64,000 bases of DNA. Origin: JAVVHH01 sp963835135 (GTDB lineage Bacteria > Pseudomonadota > Alphaproteobacteria > Acetobacterales > Acetobacteraceae). Below are positions 25,628-35,072 of the stretch, in pieces. Both the position numbers and the translations under genes were made by a program. The notes below the pieces were generated by a model. The model ran no database searches and was not told the origin of the DNA. It saw only the letters and a program-made list of their open reading frames with translations. How positions within the stretch are numbered: the first letter of the stretch is position 1; the number at the start of each line of letters is the position of its first letter. The stretch covers positions 806,001 through 870,000 of the forward strand of contig CAWIEF010000003.1 of the NCBI GenBank assembly GCA_963835135.1, given 5' to 3'.

Positions 25628-26380
25628 TCACGGCGGTCCCATGCCGTAGTTCGAGAGGACGTTGAGCGTGTCGGGGCCGGCGAGGATGGCCAGCAGGATG
25701 ATCGGAACCTCACCCGCTTTGGGGTTCATTGCGGCGACATAGGTCGTCTTGGTCTGGAGGTCGCCCGGCAGCGGGCCGACCAGTGCCGCACCCTTGACGG
25801 CGATCAGCTCGCTGGTCTGGCCGAGCGCCAGCTTGGCTTGGCCATCGAGGAGGCGTTCGGCCGCCAATCCGCCCTGTGTCAGCACCAGCTTGGGCTTGAC
25901 CTGGTCGGTGATGCCGAGCTTGTCGAATACCGTCATGAGATAGGCGCCGCTGGTGCCGCCGGAGGCCGGGTCGACCATGGCGATCTTCGGGGCGGCGAGG
26001 AGCGTCTGCCGCAGCGCGACGGCGCTGGAGATGTCGGGCTTTGCATCGCCGGCCTTGACCGCGACGCCAACGCCCACCGTGGCGATCGGCGTGACGAGGA
26101 TGACCTGCGCGTCGCGGGCCGGCGCCTCGGCCGTGGCGGGGGTGAGGATCGCGAGGTCGAACGCCTCCCCGCGACCGATGCGGGCGGCGACACCGCCGGC
26201 AGTGTCCGTGGTGACGACGACCTTGCTGCTGTTGCGGGCTTCGAAGGCCGGGATGACGGCATCCAGCACCGGGCGGAACGCGCCTGCGGTGATCACCCGG
26301 ACGTCAGCGGCCGTGGCGGGCGCGAGGCCGAGCGCGGCTGAAGCCAGGCCGGCAAGCAGCAGCCGGCGAAACAAAGTCAT
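25628..26380 (-). CDS. ModA-like periplasmic substrate-binding protein
   Basis: Periplasmic binding protein of 250 residues with the fold of molybdate-type receptors. Signal peptide: LFRRLLLAGLASAALGLAPATAA. The mature part has VITAGAFRPVLDAVIPAFEA, IGRGEAFDLAILTP and KPKLVLTQGGLAAERLLDGQ. The ligand is not predictable; many such orphan proteins have no linked permease, and none is here. The ATG at 26380 overlaps the dehydrogenase stop by 4 bp and has GGAGG upstream. Confidence 0.87.
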   Translation of the reverse strand: MTLFRRLLLAGLASAALGLAPATAADVRVITAGAFRPVLDAVIPAFEARNSSKVVVTTDTAGGVAARIGRGEAFDLAILTPATAEAPARDAQVILVTPIATVGVGVAVKAGDAKPDISSAVALRQTLLAAPKIAMVDPASGGTSGAYLMTVFDKLGITDQVKPKLVLTQGGLAAERLLDGQAKLALGQTSELIAVKGAALVGPLPGDLQTKTTYVAAMNPKAGEVPIILLAILAGPDTLNVLSNYGMGPP

Positions 26381-27309
26381 TGGTCCTCCGCACGTAGGGT
26401 TTTCAGAATACCGACGAGCTTGCCGTCGCGCCAGCGTGCCCACTCCTCCAGCGAGCGCCCCTCCGCCTCGCGTTCGACGCCGGCGGCGAGCTGGTCTAGC
26501 AGCGCCGGGCTGTCCTGCTGCTGGCCGAGATGCGGCCACAGGATCGCCGGGCCGAAATTGGCCCAGAGATGACGCAGGCCGCCCTGCCCGCCGCCGAGAT
26601 GGTGCGTCAGCGCCGGGCCCATGAGCGCCCAGCGGATGCCGGGGCCCTGGGCGACCGCGGCGTCGACATCGGCCACGTTGACCACGCCCTGCTCGACGAG
26701 GTAGGCCGCCTCGCGCCAGATCGCAGCCTGCAGGCGGTTGCTCACGTGGCCGGGCATCTCCTTGTTGAGCCGGATCGGGTGCTTGCCGACGGCGCGGTAG
26801 AAGCTCATCGCGCGGTCGACCGTCGCCGGATCGGTCTGCGCGCCGCCACAGACCTCCACGAGCGGGATCAGATGCGGCGGATTGAAGGGATGGCCGACAA
26901 CGACCCGGCCTGGATGCTGGCAGCGCGCCTGGATCTGGCTCGGCATGAGATTGGACGACGAGCTGGCGATGACGACCTCAGGCCCGACCGACTGGCCGAA
27001 GCGGGCAAGCAGCTCCTGCTTGATCTCGACCCGGTCGGGACCGCTCTCCTGCACGAAGCCGGCGCCCTCGGCGGCGCGCGCCGGATCGGCCTCGAACGTG
27101 AGGCGGGACGGGTCCGCTTCGGCCGGCAGGCCAAGCGCCTCGAGGGCCGGCCAGGCTGCATCGATGAAGCGGCGGAGGCGGTCGTGGGCGTCCGGGGCCG
27201 GGTCGCTGGCCGAGACGGCAAGGCCACGGGAGAGGTAATACGCGGCCCAACTGGCGCCGATGGTGCCTGCGCCGATGGTCGCCACACGTGTCACACCCTC
27301 GATCGCCAT
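26377..27309 (-). CDS. 3-hydroxyacyl-CoA dehydrogenase family (carnitine dehydrogenase-like)
   Basis: NAD-dependent dehydrogenase of 310 residues. N-terminal Rossmann domain with GAGTIGASWAAYYLSRG. The catalytic region is VVVGHPFNPPHLIPLVEV and NKEMPGHVSNRLQAAIWRE. The length and the C-terminal region (GPGIRWALMGPALTHHLGGG) match L-carnitine or L-gulonate dehydrogenases better than fatty-acid oxidation enzymes. The substrate remains uncertain. Downstream of the TPP enzyme and upstream of the binding protein, all on the minus strand. Confidence 0.88.
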   Translation of the reverse strand: MAIEGVTRVATIGAGTIGASWAAYYLSRGLAVSASDPAPDAHDRLRRFIDAAWPALEALGLPAEADPSRLTFEADPARAAEGAGFVQESGPDRVEIKQELLARFGQSVGPEVVIASSSSNLMPSQIQARCQHPGRVVVGHPFNPPHLIPLVEVCGGAQTDPATVDRAMSFYRAVGKHPIRLNKEMPGHVSNRLQAAIWREAAYLVEQGVVNVADVDAAVAQGPGIRWALMGPALTHHLGGGQGGLRHLWANFGPAILWPHLGQQQDSPALLDQLAAGVEREAEGRSLEEWARWRDGKLVGILKTLRAEDQ

Positions 27310-27377
27310 CCAGCCCGCCTCCCCTGCCGTTGCGGGTTACCCTGCTCCAACTTGCCTAGCCCGGCCAGCCTGCCGGC

Positions 27378-29153
27378 TCAGCGATGCAGCACGCTGGCGA
27401 CAACCTCCTTGACCGTGTTCTTCACGACCGAGCCCAGCTCCGGCTCGGTCGCCATCGAACCGAGGAAGTTCTTGGCCTGCTCCAGCGTGATATGCGGCGA
27501 CATGGGCGGGACGTTCGGGTCGGCATAAATCTCGAGAACGCAAGGCTTGCCGCAGGAGAGTGCCTCCCGCCAGCCGTCGGCCAGCTTCTCCGGGTCGTTT
27601 ACGAAGATGCCGTGCAGACCGAGCAGCTCGGCGTATTTGTGATAGGGCACGTCGGGGATCGACTGGGTCGCTTCGGTCTTGCCGGCCCCGGACTCGATGC
27701 GCTCCTCCCAGGTCACCTGGTTCAGGTCGCGGTTGTTCAGCACCATGATGACGAAGCACGGGTCTGACCACTGCTTCCAGTATTTCGAGACGGTGATCAT
27801 CTCGCTCATCCCGTTCATCTGGAAGGCGCCGTCGCCGGTGAAGCCGATCACTGGGCGGTCGGGATACGCCATCTTTGCCGCCACTGCGTAGGGTGTGGCC
27901 GCACCAAGGCTCGCCAGGCTGCCGGAGAGCGACCCCATCATGCCGCGGCGGACTCGAATGTCGCGCGCATACCAGTTCACCACCGAGCCGGAATCGGCGG
28001 TCATGATGACGTGGTCGGGGAGCTGCTTGTCGAGTTCGGTGAAGATGCGTTGCGGGTTGATCGGGTCGGCGCCGACCATCGCCCGGGCTTCGACGATCTT
28101 CCACCAGCGTTCGAGGCCGCCGGCGATCGCCTCGCGCCAGGATGTGTCCTGCTGCTGGGCGAGTAGCGGCAGCAACGCCTTCAACGTCGGGCCGGCATGG
28201 CCGACGAGGTTGACCTCCATGGGGTAGCGCAAGCTGAGATGCTCGCCCTTGCGGTCGATCTGCACGGCACGCGCGTCGCCGGGCTTGGGCAGGAATTCGG
28301 CATACGGGAAGTTCGAGCCGACCATGAGCAAGGTGTCGCATTGCTTCATCAGGTCCCAGCTGGGCTTGCTGCCGAGCAGGCCGAGTTGACCCGTGACCCA
28401 CGGCAGGTCGTCCGGCAGCGCACACTTGCCGAGCAACGCCTTCGCGCACCCGGCGCCCAGCCGGTCGGCCACGGCCGTGATTTCGTCCTCGCAGCCGAGC
28501 GCGCCGGCGCCCACCAGCATGGCCACTCTCTTGCCGGCATTCAGCACCTCGGCGGCCCGCCGCAGCCCGGCCTCCTCCGGCACCGTCGCCTCCGCCGGGA
28601 AACCGACGCCGGTGTGGGTATAGCCGTGCGCCATCTTCGGCTCTTCGTAGGTCATCTCCTGCAAGTCTTTCGGCAGGGACACGACGGCCACGCCGCGGCG
28701 GAACTGGGCGATGCGGACGGCCCGATCGATGGCGGTGCGCACCTGCGCCGGGGTGCGGCCCTCGCAGACGAACTCGGCGACGTCCCTGAACACGACTTGC
28801 GTGTCCAGCTCCTGCTGGTAGCTCGCCCCGATCGCCGACATGTTGGTCTGGCCGATGATGGCGACCACCGGCGCGTTGTCGCACTTCGCGTCATAGAGCC
28901 CGGTCAGCAGATGCGTCGCACCCGGCCCCGAGGTCGCATAGCAATAGCCGACCTCGCCGGTGAACTTGGCATGCGCCGCCGCCATGAACGCCGCCATCTC
29001 CTCATGGCGGACCTGGACGAACTCGAACTCGCCCTTGTCCACGCAGCGCTGCAGCGCGATGTCGAGCCCGCCGGCGCCATCGCCCGGATAGCCGTAGATC
29101 CGCTTCATGCCCCAGTCCTGCAGTCGGCTCCAAACGAACTCGGCCACCTTCAT
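27378..29153 (-). CDS. Thiamine pyrophosphate-requiring enzyme (pyruvate oxidase/acetolactate synthase family)
   Basis: TPP-dependent enzyme of 591 residues with the usual three domains. The N-terminal Pyr domain has the catalytic Glu in VRHEEMAAFMAAAHAKFTG and the TSGPGATHLLTGLYDAK block. The central domain is typical (AMLVGAGALG). The C-terminal PP domain has GFTGDGAFQMNGMSEM then NNRDLNQVTWE, the Mg/TPP motif. It resembles PoxB-like pyruvate oxidases, but the membrane-binding tail cannot be confirmed. The start at 29153 gives MKVAEFVWSR. Divergent from the phosphatase gene (145 bp gap). Confidence 0.9.
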   Translation of the reverse strand: MKVAEFVWSRLQDWGMKRIYGYPGDGAGGLDIALQRCVDKGEFEFVQVRHEEMAAFMAAAHAKFTGEVGYCYATSGPGATHLLTGLYDAKCDNAPVVAIIGQTNMSAIGASYQQELDTQVVFRDVAEFVCEGRTPAQVRTAIDRAVRIAQFRRGVAVVSLPKDLQEMTYEEPKMAHGYTHTGVGFPAEATVPEEAGLRRAAEVLNAGKRVAMLVGAGALGCEDEITAVADRLGAGCAKALLGKCALPDDLPWVTGQLGLLGSKPSWDLMKQCDTLLMVGSNFPYAEFLPKPGDARAVQIDRKGEHLSLRYPMEVNLVGHAGPTLKALLPLLAQQQDTSWREAIAGGLERWWKIVEARAMVGADPINPQRIFTELDKQLPDHVIMTADSGSVVNWYARDIRVRRGMMGSLSGSLASLGAATPYAVAAKMAYPDRPVIGFTGDGAFQMNGMSEMITVSKYWKQWSDPCFVIMVLNNRDLNQVTWEERIESGAGKTEATQSIPDVPYHKYAELLGLHGIFVNDPEKLADGWREALSCGKPCVLEIYADPNVPPMSPHITLEQAKNFLGSMATEPELGSVVKNTVKEVVASVLHR

Positions 29154-29298
29154 CTCGGCTCTCCCCGACCCGGCATCACCCCGTCATTACGCAAGCTGCG
29201 GGGCGACGTTTGGTTAAATTTCCCGACATGTCCCGGCTTGCGGACGGACCTTTGCGCAGGGGCTTGCCGAAGCCGACCGAGACGCGTTAGGCCGGGCC

Positions 29299-29898
29299 AT
29301 GCAAACCGTCGAAACGATCGCCCCGTTCAAGCTGACCGTCTGCGGCATCGAGGAGCTGGCCGGCCACTGCGCCGCGCGTCCCAGCCATGTGCTGTCGATC
29401 CTCGACCCGGACTATCCCGTGCCCGAGGCGTTCGGCAGCTTCGGCGAGCACGAGAAGCTGGAGCTGCGCTTCCATGACAATGTCGACCCGATGCCCGGCC
29501 AAACGGTGCCGACCGAGGATCATGTGGCGGCGCTGCTGGCGTTTGGCCGCGACCTGATGGCGGAGCCGCCGCAGGACGCGCATCTGCTGGTGCACTGCCA
29601 CGCCGGCATCTCGCGCTCGACGGCGGCGATGACGCTGATCCTGGCCCAGCACCGGCCCGACCTCCCCGCCGAGGCGATCCTGGCCGAGGTGCTGCGCATC
29701 CGCGACAAGGCCTGGCCGAACCTACGCATGCTCGAGATGGGCGACGCGATGCTGGGGCGCGGCGGCACGCTACCCCAAGCGGCGCACGCGGTGTATCAGC
29801 GCCAACTCGAGATCCGGCCGCAGCTTTGGGACTTCATGGGCAATCTCGGCCGCGCCCGCGAGCTCGCGCAGGCGACCAAGCCCGTTGCGGTATCCTAG
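29299..29898 (+). CDS. Dual-specificity-like protein tyrosine phosphatase
   Basis: Cysteine phosphatase of 199 residues. The signature is VHCHAGISRSTAA with nucleophile C100. The general acid is probably D60 or D63 (RFHDNVDPMPG). These proteins are common in alphaproteobacteria but targets are unknown. The first ATG at 29299 is used. It ends one base before the convergent MscS gene. Confidence 0.9.
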   Translation: MQTVETIAPFKLTVCGIEELAGHCAARPSHVLSILDPDYPVPEAFGSFGEHEKLELRFHDNVDPMPGQTVPTEDHVAALLAFGRDLMAEPPQDAHLLVHCHAGISRSTAAMTLILAQHRPDLPAEAILAEVLRIRDKAWPNLRMLEMGDAMLGRGGTLPQAAHAVYQRQLEIRPQLWDFMGNLGRARELAQATKPVAVS

Positions 29899-30810
29899 TC
29901 AGCCGCCGATGACCCGGATCGCGTCGGTCGCCACCCTGATCCCCGCGCGGTCGAGCCCATCGAGCACGTCGCGCACGATGCGATCCTTGACCGCGCGGGT
30001 GCCGTGGTCCTCGACGGCGAAGCGGACCGACATCTGCAGATAGTTGCTCGTCAAGCTGCAATAAACGCGCGGCGCGAAGTCGAGCCGGCGCACGTCGAAC
30101 TGCTGTTCGAGCGTGCGGGCGGCGGTTTCGGTCAGCGCGGCCGGGTCCAGCGCGTGCCGTTTGGCCGCCTCGAGCAGGATACTCTCGGCCATTCGCCGGT
30201 CGTCGCCGTAGCGCACCGGAAGGTGCAGTTCCTCCCAGATAAAGGGAAAATCGCGGGTGTAGTTGTAGACTGGGTCCTCGAAGATCTTGGCGTTGCTGAC
30301 GGTGACGATGCGGCCTGTGAATTGCCGGCTTTTCACCCAGACGGCCGGGCCCGCGTCGCTGCCGGGTGCCACCCCCATCTCCAGCAGCATCGTCTGCATG
30401 AAGCCCAGCCGCAGCACGTCGCCGCGCACGCCGCCCATGTTGATGCGGTCCCCGATCGCGAACAGGCCGCTGTTGAGGATGACGATGTAGCCGGCGAAGG
30501 CGGTGATGACCCGCTGCAGCGCGAAGGCCAGTCCCGCGCCGACCAGGCCGAGCGCAGTGGCCAGGCGCGCCGGATCCTCGAACCAGATCGAGGCGAGCGC
30601 GAACACCGCGAAGGCGAGCGATGCCATGTTGATGAGCTGATGGCCCCAGAAACGGATTACGATGGCGCGGTTGCTTTGGCCCGGCACGGCCAGCTTCAAT
30701 CCGAGACGGACGACGCGGCGCAGCACCCACAACCCGGCCAAGACGGCCAGCGAGAGCACCAGCTTCTCCAGATTCGCTTGGCTCAACCCGATCAGATGGA
30801 TACTCGGCAC
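29899..30810 (-). CDS. MscS-family mechanosensitive ion channel
   Basis: Small MscS-like channel of 303 residues that releases osmolytes on hypo-osmotic shock. There are about four membrane segments, then the pore helix region GLVGAGLAFALQRVITAFAG and the beta domain FAIGDRINMGGVRGDVL with NAKIFEDPVYNYTRDFPF. The soluble tail follows. The GTG at 30810 (MPSIHLIGLSQ) is preceded by GAGGGAGA. A longer frame upstream is Arg-rich and antisense to the helicase gene, so it is discounted. Confidence 0.9.
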   Translation of the reverse strand: MPSIHLIGLSQANLEKLVLSLAVLAGLWVLRRVVRLGLKLAVPGQSNRAIVIRFWGHQLINMASLAFAVFALASIWFEDPARLATALGLVGAGLAFALQRVITAFAGYIVILNSGLFAIGDRINMGGVRGDVLRLGFMQTMLLEMGVAPGSDAGPAVWVKSRQFTGRIVTVSNAKIFEDPVYNYTRDFPFIWEELHLPVRYGDDRRMAESILLEAAKRHALDPAALTETAARTLEQQFDVRRLDFAPRVYCSLTSNYLQMSVRFAVEDHGTRAVKDRIVRDVLDGLDRAGIRVATDAIRVIGG

Positions 30811-30842
30811 ATTCTCTCCCTCGATCCTGCAGTCTGCGCACC

Positions 30843-33098
30843 ATGACAGACGCGACCAGCCCCGCCAGCATCGCCGCGCGATTGATGTCGTTGGCGCGTG
30901 CCCGTCAAGACCTGCCGGCAACGCTTGCCGACGCCGATGCCGCTGCCGCGTCGGCACCCGGCGGCGGCGACGAGAAAGCGCTCGTCGAGGCGCTGCGTCA
31001 GGCCATCGCGGCGCGGCTGGCGCCGGTGGCGCGGCGCAACCCGGACGTGGCGTTCGCCGAAGCCGCGGAGCGCAGCGAGGAGTTGAGCGGCCGCCCTCCC
31101 GCCATTCCGGCCTTGCAGGAACTCGCGACGCTGGTCGCCATGGCGGCCGGGCTCGACCCCGGGGAGGCGAACGTGCTGCGGCAGCGGCTGGTCGCCGCCG
31201 AGCAGAGCCGGCGGGCGGCGGCTCGCGCCGCCAAGGAGCGGGCTCGGGCATTGCAAGACTCCGAGCAGCAGCGGCGGCGCGAGTGGGAGAGCGAGCTGGT
31301 CGGCGTGGAGGACCTGCCGGCCCTCCTCGGCGTCCCGCGGCGGCTGGTGGAGCGCTGGCTGGCCGAGGGGCTGATCCCGGTCGCGCGCACGACCACCACC
31401 CGGCAGAACGGCGAGATCGTCGAGGAGTTGGACTTCCATCCGGAGCAGATCGCCGCCCTGCTGCCGCAAGTGGCGCGCTGGAAGGGGCTCGAACCGGACG
31501 TCCAGCGGCGGACCCGGGTGCCGAACGGGGCGATCGCGCGCCGGGCCGGGCTGGACCGGTTCGCGGCGCATTTCGCCGAGGCCCGTGCCCTGGACCGGCG
31601 CATCACGCTGGTGATCGGCCCGACCAACTCCGGCAAGTCGCATTACGCGCTGGACCGGCTCGCCAAGGCTGACACCGGGGCCGCGCTGGCGCCGCTGCGG
31701 CTGCTGGCGCTCGAGTTCCAGGACGCGCTAGCCGCGCGCGGCGTGCCGGCGAGCCTCATCACTGGCGAGGAACGCCACATCGTGCCCGGCGCGCAGCATG
31801 TCGCCTGCACCGTCGAGATGGCCAATACCGGGCGCATCGTGGACGTCGCCATCGTGGACGAGGCGCAGATGCTGGCCGACCCGGACCGCGGCGCGGCCTG
31901 GACGGCGGCGATCATGGGCATCCCCGCGCGCGAAGTGATCGTGCTCGGGGCGCCAGATTGCCTGCCGCTGGTGCAGCGCCTGGCGGAGCTGTGCGACGAG
32001 CCGATGGAGGTGGTCCGGCTGGAGCGCAAGAGCCCGCTCCGGGTGGCCGACGAGTCCGTCGGCATCGGCGCGATCGGGCCGGGCGACGCGATCGTGGCGT
32101 TCTCGCGCCGCGACGTGTTCGCCATGCGCGAGCAGGTGGTGGCCAAGGGGCTGACGCCCGCGGTGATCTACGGGGCGCTGGGGCCGGAGGTGCGCCGCGC
32201 CGAGAGCCGCCGGTTCCGCGAGAACGAGGCGCCGGTGCTGGTGGCAACCGACGCGATCGGCATGGGGCTGAACCTGCCGATCCGGCGGGTGCTGTTCTCG
32301 ACGCTGATGAAGTGGGACGGCCGCGAGGACCGCTCGCTGACGCCGGCCGAGGTGCGCCAGATCGGCGGTCGCGCCGGCCGCTATGGCCAGCACGAGGAGG
32401 GGATCGTCGCCGTGCTCTCCGGCGGTGGCGAGCCGCGGCGGCTGCGCGCCCTGATGGAGACGGAACCGGCCCCGCCCACCGATCTGCGCCCGCTCGTCTC
32501 GCCGGACCGCCGCATCGTGCAGGGTGTGGCGGAAGAGTTAGGTACACAATCGCTGCTGGAGACCCTGCGGCGGATCAGCAAGGCGGTGCTGCGGCCCGGC
32601 GACCCCAACTACCGTCTCGCCGACCTCGAACAGCAGATGGAGATCGCGGCCGCGATCGACGGCACCGGCTTGTCGCTGCTGGACCGCTGGACCTACGCGC
32701 TCTGCCCGGTCGACCTGCGCGACGCCGGGATCGAGCGCCTACTGCGCTGGGGCGTCGACCACGCCGCCGGCACCCAGGTGCCGCCCCCGAGCGTGGGTCA
32801 CCTGCCCCCGCCGGAGCGGGCCGACCAAACCGCGCTTGAACGGGCCGAAAAGGTCGCCAAGCGGCTAGTTTCCTGGCGCTGGCTCTCCCAGCACTACCCC
32901 GAGACCTACGCCGAAACCGACCGCGCACTCGAAGAGCGCCGCCGGCTCGACACCTTCATCGAAACGGTGCTGCGCCAACAGGCGATCGGCCGCGCCCGCC
33001 GCTTCCAGCGCGGCGGCGGCGGCAAAGCGCGCGAGAAGACGGACGCGGCGCCCTCCCCTGCCCGCAAGGAGCGCTCGTTCCGCGGCCGACGCTCCTGA
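30843..33098 (+). CDS. Suv3-like RNA helicase (copy 2) with N-terminal DNA-binding-like region
   Basis: SF2 helicase of 751 residues. Residues 1-150 are Ala/Arg-rich and probably helical. Residues about 155-205 look like a MerR-type winged helix (VEDLPALLGVPRRLVERWL, then LDFHPEQIAALL). The helicase core has Walker A GPTNSGKS at 259-266, DEAQ at 339-342, TDAIGMGLNLP and the motif VI stretch QIGGRAGRYG. A C-terminal Suv3-like region and a basic tail (RRFQRGGGGKARE) follow. Expected role: RNA unwinding in decay or maturation. It shares the core plan with the gene at 1368 but differs outside it. Intact here. Confidence 0.9.
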   Translation: MTDATSPASIAARLMSLARARQDLPATLADADAAAASAPGGGDEKALVEALRQAIAARLAPVARRNPDVAFAEAAERSEELSGRPPAIPALQELATLVAMAAGLDPGEANVLRQRLVAAEQSRRAAARAAKERARALQDSEQQRRREWESELVGVEDLPALLGVPRRLVERWLAEGLIPVARTTTTRQNGEIVEELDFHPEQIAALLPQVARWKGLEPDVQRRTRVPNGAIARRAGLDRFAAHFAEARALDRRITLVIGPTNSGKSHYALDRLAKADTGAALAPLRLLALEFQDALAARGVPASLITGEERHIVPGAQHVACTVEMANTGRIVDVAIVDEAQMLADPDRGAAWTAAIMGIPAREVIVLGAPDCLPLVQRLAELCDEPMEVVRLERKSPLRVADESVGIGAIGPGDAIVAFSRRDVFAMREQVVAKGLTPAVIYGALGPEVRRAESRRFRENEAPVLVATDAIGMGLNLPIRRVLFSTLMKWDGREDRSLTPAEVRQIGGRAGRYGQHEEGIVAVLSGGGEPRRLRALMETEPAPPTDLRPLVSPDRRIVQGVAEELGTQSLLETLRRISKAVLRPGDPNYRLADLEQQMEIAAAIDGTGLSLLDRWTYALCPVDLRDAGIERLLRWGVDHAAGTQVPPPSVGHLPPPERADQTALERAEKVAKRLVSWRWLSQHYPETYAETDRALEERRRLDTFIETVLRQQAIGRARRFQRGGGGKAREKTDAAPSPARKERSFRGRRS

Positions 33099-33134
33099 CG
33101 GCCCTGACGCTAACTTTTATGCTCCGTGTCTCGG

Positions 33135-33566
33135 TCAATCCTGACTGAACCGCTTCACATAGAAGATGCGGTCGTGACCGGGTGGGTAGCCCTTGATCCG
33201 GCCGCACTCCTCAAAGCCCAGCTTCAGGTAGAAGTCCGGCGCTTGGAACGTGAAGGTGTCGAGCCACATGCCGAGCAGGCCACGCCGGCGCGCTTCCGCC
33301 TCCGCCATACCCATGACTTGACGACCGAGACCGCCTCCCCGTGCCGGGCCGAGGGCGAGTAGTTCGACGAACAGGAAGCCGTAACCGGCCCGCCCCCATA
33401 ATCCACCGACGACCGCGCCGGCCTTGTCCCTCACCGTGACGGCGAACGGGCCTCCTCGCGACGGACCGCCCGCTTCCTCGTTATAGGCGATGAGTGGATC
33501 GAGGATGGCCTGCCTGACCTCGGCAGCCGGGCTGTCCTCCAAAGCCACCAACCATTGGTCGGCCAT
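33135..33566 (-). CDS. GNAT-family N-acetyltransferase
   Basis: Acetyl-CoA-dependent acetyltransferase of 143 residues. The CoA-binding motif A is ALGPARGGGLGRQVMGMAE. The C-terminal TFTFQAPDFYLKLGFEECG and YPPGHDRIFYVKRF complete the fold. The substrate is unknown. The ATG at 33566 (MADQWLVALE) is chosen; an upstream ATG at 33593 would overlap the region before selO. It lies 45 bp downstream of selO on the same strand and is convergent with helicase 2. Confidence 0.87.
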   Translation of the reverse strand: MADQWLVALEDSPAAEVRQAILDPLIAYNEEAGGPSRGGPFAVTVRDKAGAVVGGLWGRAGYGFLFVELLALGPARGGGLGRQVMGMAEAEARRRGLLGMWLDTFTFQAPDFYLKLGFEECGRIKGYPPGHDRIFYVKRFSQD

Positions 33567-33611
33567 CGACGTCTCCACTCCGTTACGGGACAAGATTTCG
33601 GAGCGCTTCTG

Positions 33612-35072
33612 TTACGTCCCGCAGAACGTTGCCAGCACGCGCTCCTCCGCCCGTGGGGGCAGCGTGAAGCGCTCTAGGCCGGGGCGTTCGTCGAAAGGCT
33701 GGGCCAAGACGTCCAGCAGGATCTCGAACGGCGTGTGGTCGGCATGCTGGACCGCAGCGTTGAGCGCTGCTTCGACCTGGTGGTTGCGCGGGATGTAGAG
33801 CGGGTTGACCGCACGCATCGCGGCCGGGCGGTCCGCGATCGGCTCGGCAGCCAGACGCGCGTGCCAAGCAGGGGCCCAGGCGTCGAAGGCGGCGGCAGGG
33901 CTGAACAGGGTGCGGACGGGACCGTCGTCGCCCCCGGCGGCGTCGGCGAGGGCGCGGAAGGTCAGGGTCCAGTCGGCGCCGCCCTCCTGCATGTGCCGCA
34001 GAAGCTCCTGGGTCAGGTCGTCGTCGCCGTCGCGCTCGGTCTCGAGGCCGATCTTGCGGCGGAGGCCGGCCAAATAGACCGTCTCGAACCGCGCCCCGAA
34101 GCCGGCGATCGCCGCTTTGGCGACCTCGATCGCCTCCTCCTGCGCCGGTGCTAGCAGCGGCAGCAGCGTCTCGGCAAACCGTGCCAGGTTCCAACCGGCG
34201 ATCCGCGGCTGATTGCCGTAGGCGTAACGGCCAGCGTGGTCGATCGAGCTGAAGACGGTGGCCGGGTCGTAGGTGTCCATGAACGCGCAGGGGCCGTAAT
34301 CGATGGTCTCGCCGGAGATCGCGACGTTGTCGGTGTTCATCACGCCGTGGATGAAGCCGACCAGCAGCCAGCGGGCGACCAACTCGGCCTGACGGGCGAT
34401 GACGGCGCGGAGAAAGGCGGGGTAGTCGCCGGCGCAGTCCGGATAGTGCCGCGCGATCGCGTAGTCGGCGAGCGTGCGGAGGCCGTCGACATCGCCCTGC
34501 GACGCGAAATACTGGAACGTGCCGACCCGGAGATGGCTCGCCGCGATGCGGGTGAGCACCGCGCCGGGCAAGGCGGTCTCGCGTTGGACCGGCTGGCCGG
34601 TCGTCACCGCGGCCAGCGCGCGCGTGGTCGGGATGCCGAGCGCGTGCATCGCCTCGCCCATGATGTATTCGCGCAGCACCGGGCCGAGCGCCGCCCGCCC
34701 GTCACCGCCGCGCGAAAAGGGCGTGCGGCCGGAGCCCTTTAGCTGCATGTCATACCGCTGGCCGTCCGGTGCCACGATCTCGCCGAGCAGCACCGCGCGG
34801 CCGTCGCCGAGCACGGGCGAGAACCCGCCGAACTGGTGGCCCGAATAGGCCTGCGCAATCGGCGTCGACCCGGCCGGAACCCGGTTGCCGGCCAGCACAT
34901 CGGCGTCGAGCGCGGCCGGGTCGATGCCGAGGCTCGCGGCCAGGTCGCCGTTGAGCCGCACGAGGGCGGGGGCTGCGACCGGCGTGGGCGCCTGGTGGGC
35001 GAAAAATCGCTCCGGCAGCCGGGCGTAGCTGTTGTCGAACGCGATCTGCGGCACGGTGTGGTCAAGCGGCAT
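33612..35072 (-). CDS. selO: Protein adenylyltransferase SelO (YdiU)
   Basis: Pseudokinase that transfers AMP to Ser/Thr/Tyr of redox-stress proteins, 486 residues. Family blocks in order: AYSGHQFGGFSPVLGDGRA, QLKGSGRTPFSRGGDGRA, NTDNVAISGETIDYGPCAFMD (nucleotide-binding and metal residues) and the C-terminal NPLYIPRNHQVE. The conserved Cys tail TFCGT is present. The start at 35072 overlaps the DUF1810 gene by 11 bp, so the two are coupled. Confidence 0.96.
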   Translation of the reverse strand: MPLDHTVPQIAFDNSYARLPERFFAHQAPTPVAAPALVRLNGDLAASLGIDPAALDADVLAGNRVPAGSTPIAQAYSGHQFGGFSPVLGDGRAVLLGEIVAPDGQRYDMQLKGSGRTPFSRGGDGRAALGPVLREYIMGEAMHALGIPTTRALAAVTTGQPVQRETALPGAVLTRIAASHLRVGTFQYFASQGDVDGLRTLADYAIARHYPDCAGDYPAFLRAVIARQAELVARWLLVGFIHGVMNTDNVAISGETIDYGPCAFMDTYDPATVFSSIDHAGRYAYGNQPRIAGWNLARFAETLLPLLAPAQEEAIEVAKAAIAGFGARFETVYLAGLRRKIGLETERDGDDDLTQELLRHMQEGGADWTLTFRALADAAGGDDGPVRTLFSPAAAFDAWAPAWHARLAAEPIADRPAAMRAVNPLYIPRNHQVEAALNAAVQHADHTPFEILLDVLAQPFDERPGLERFTLPPRAEERVLATFCGT

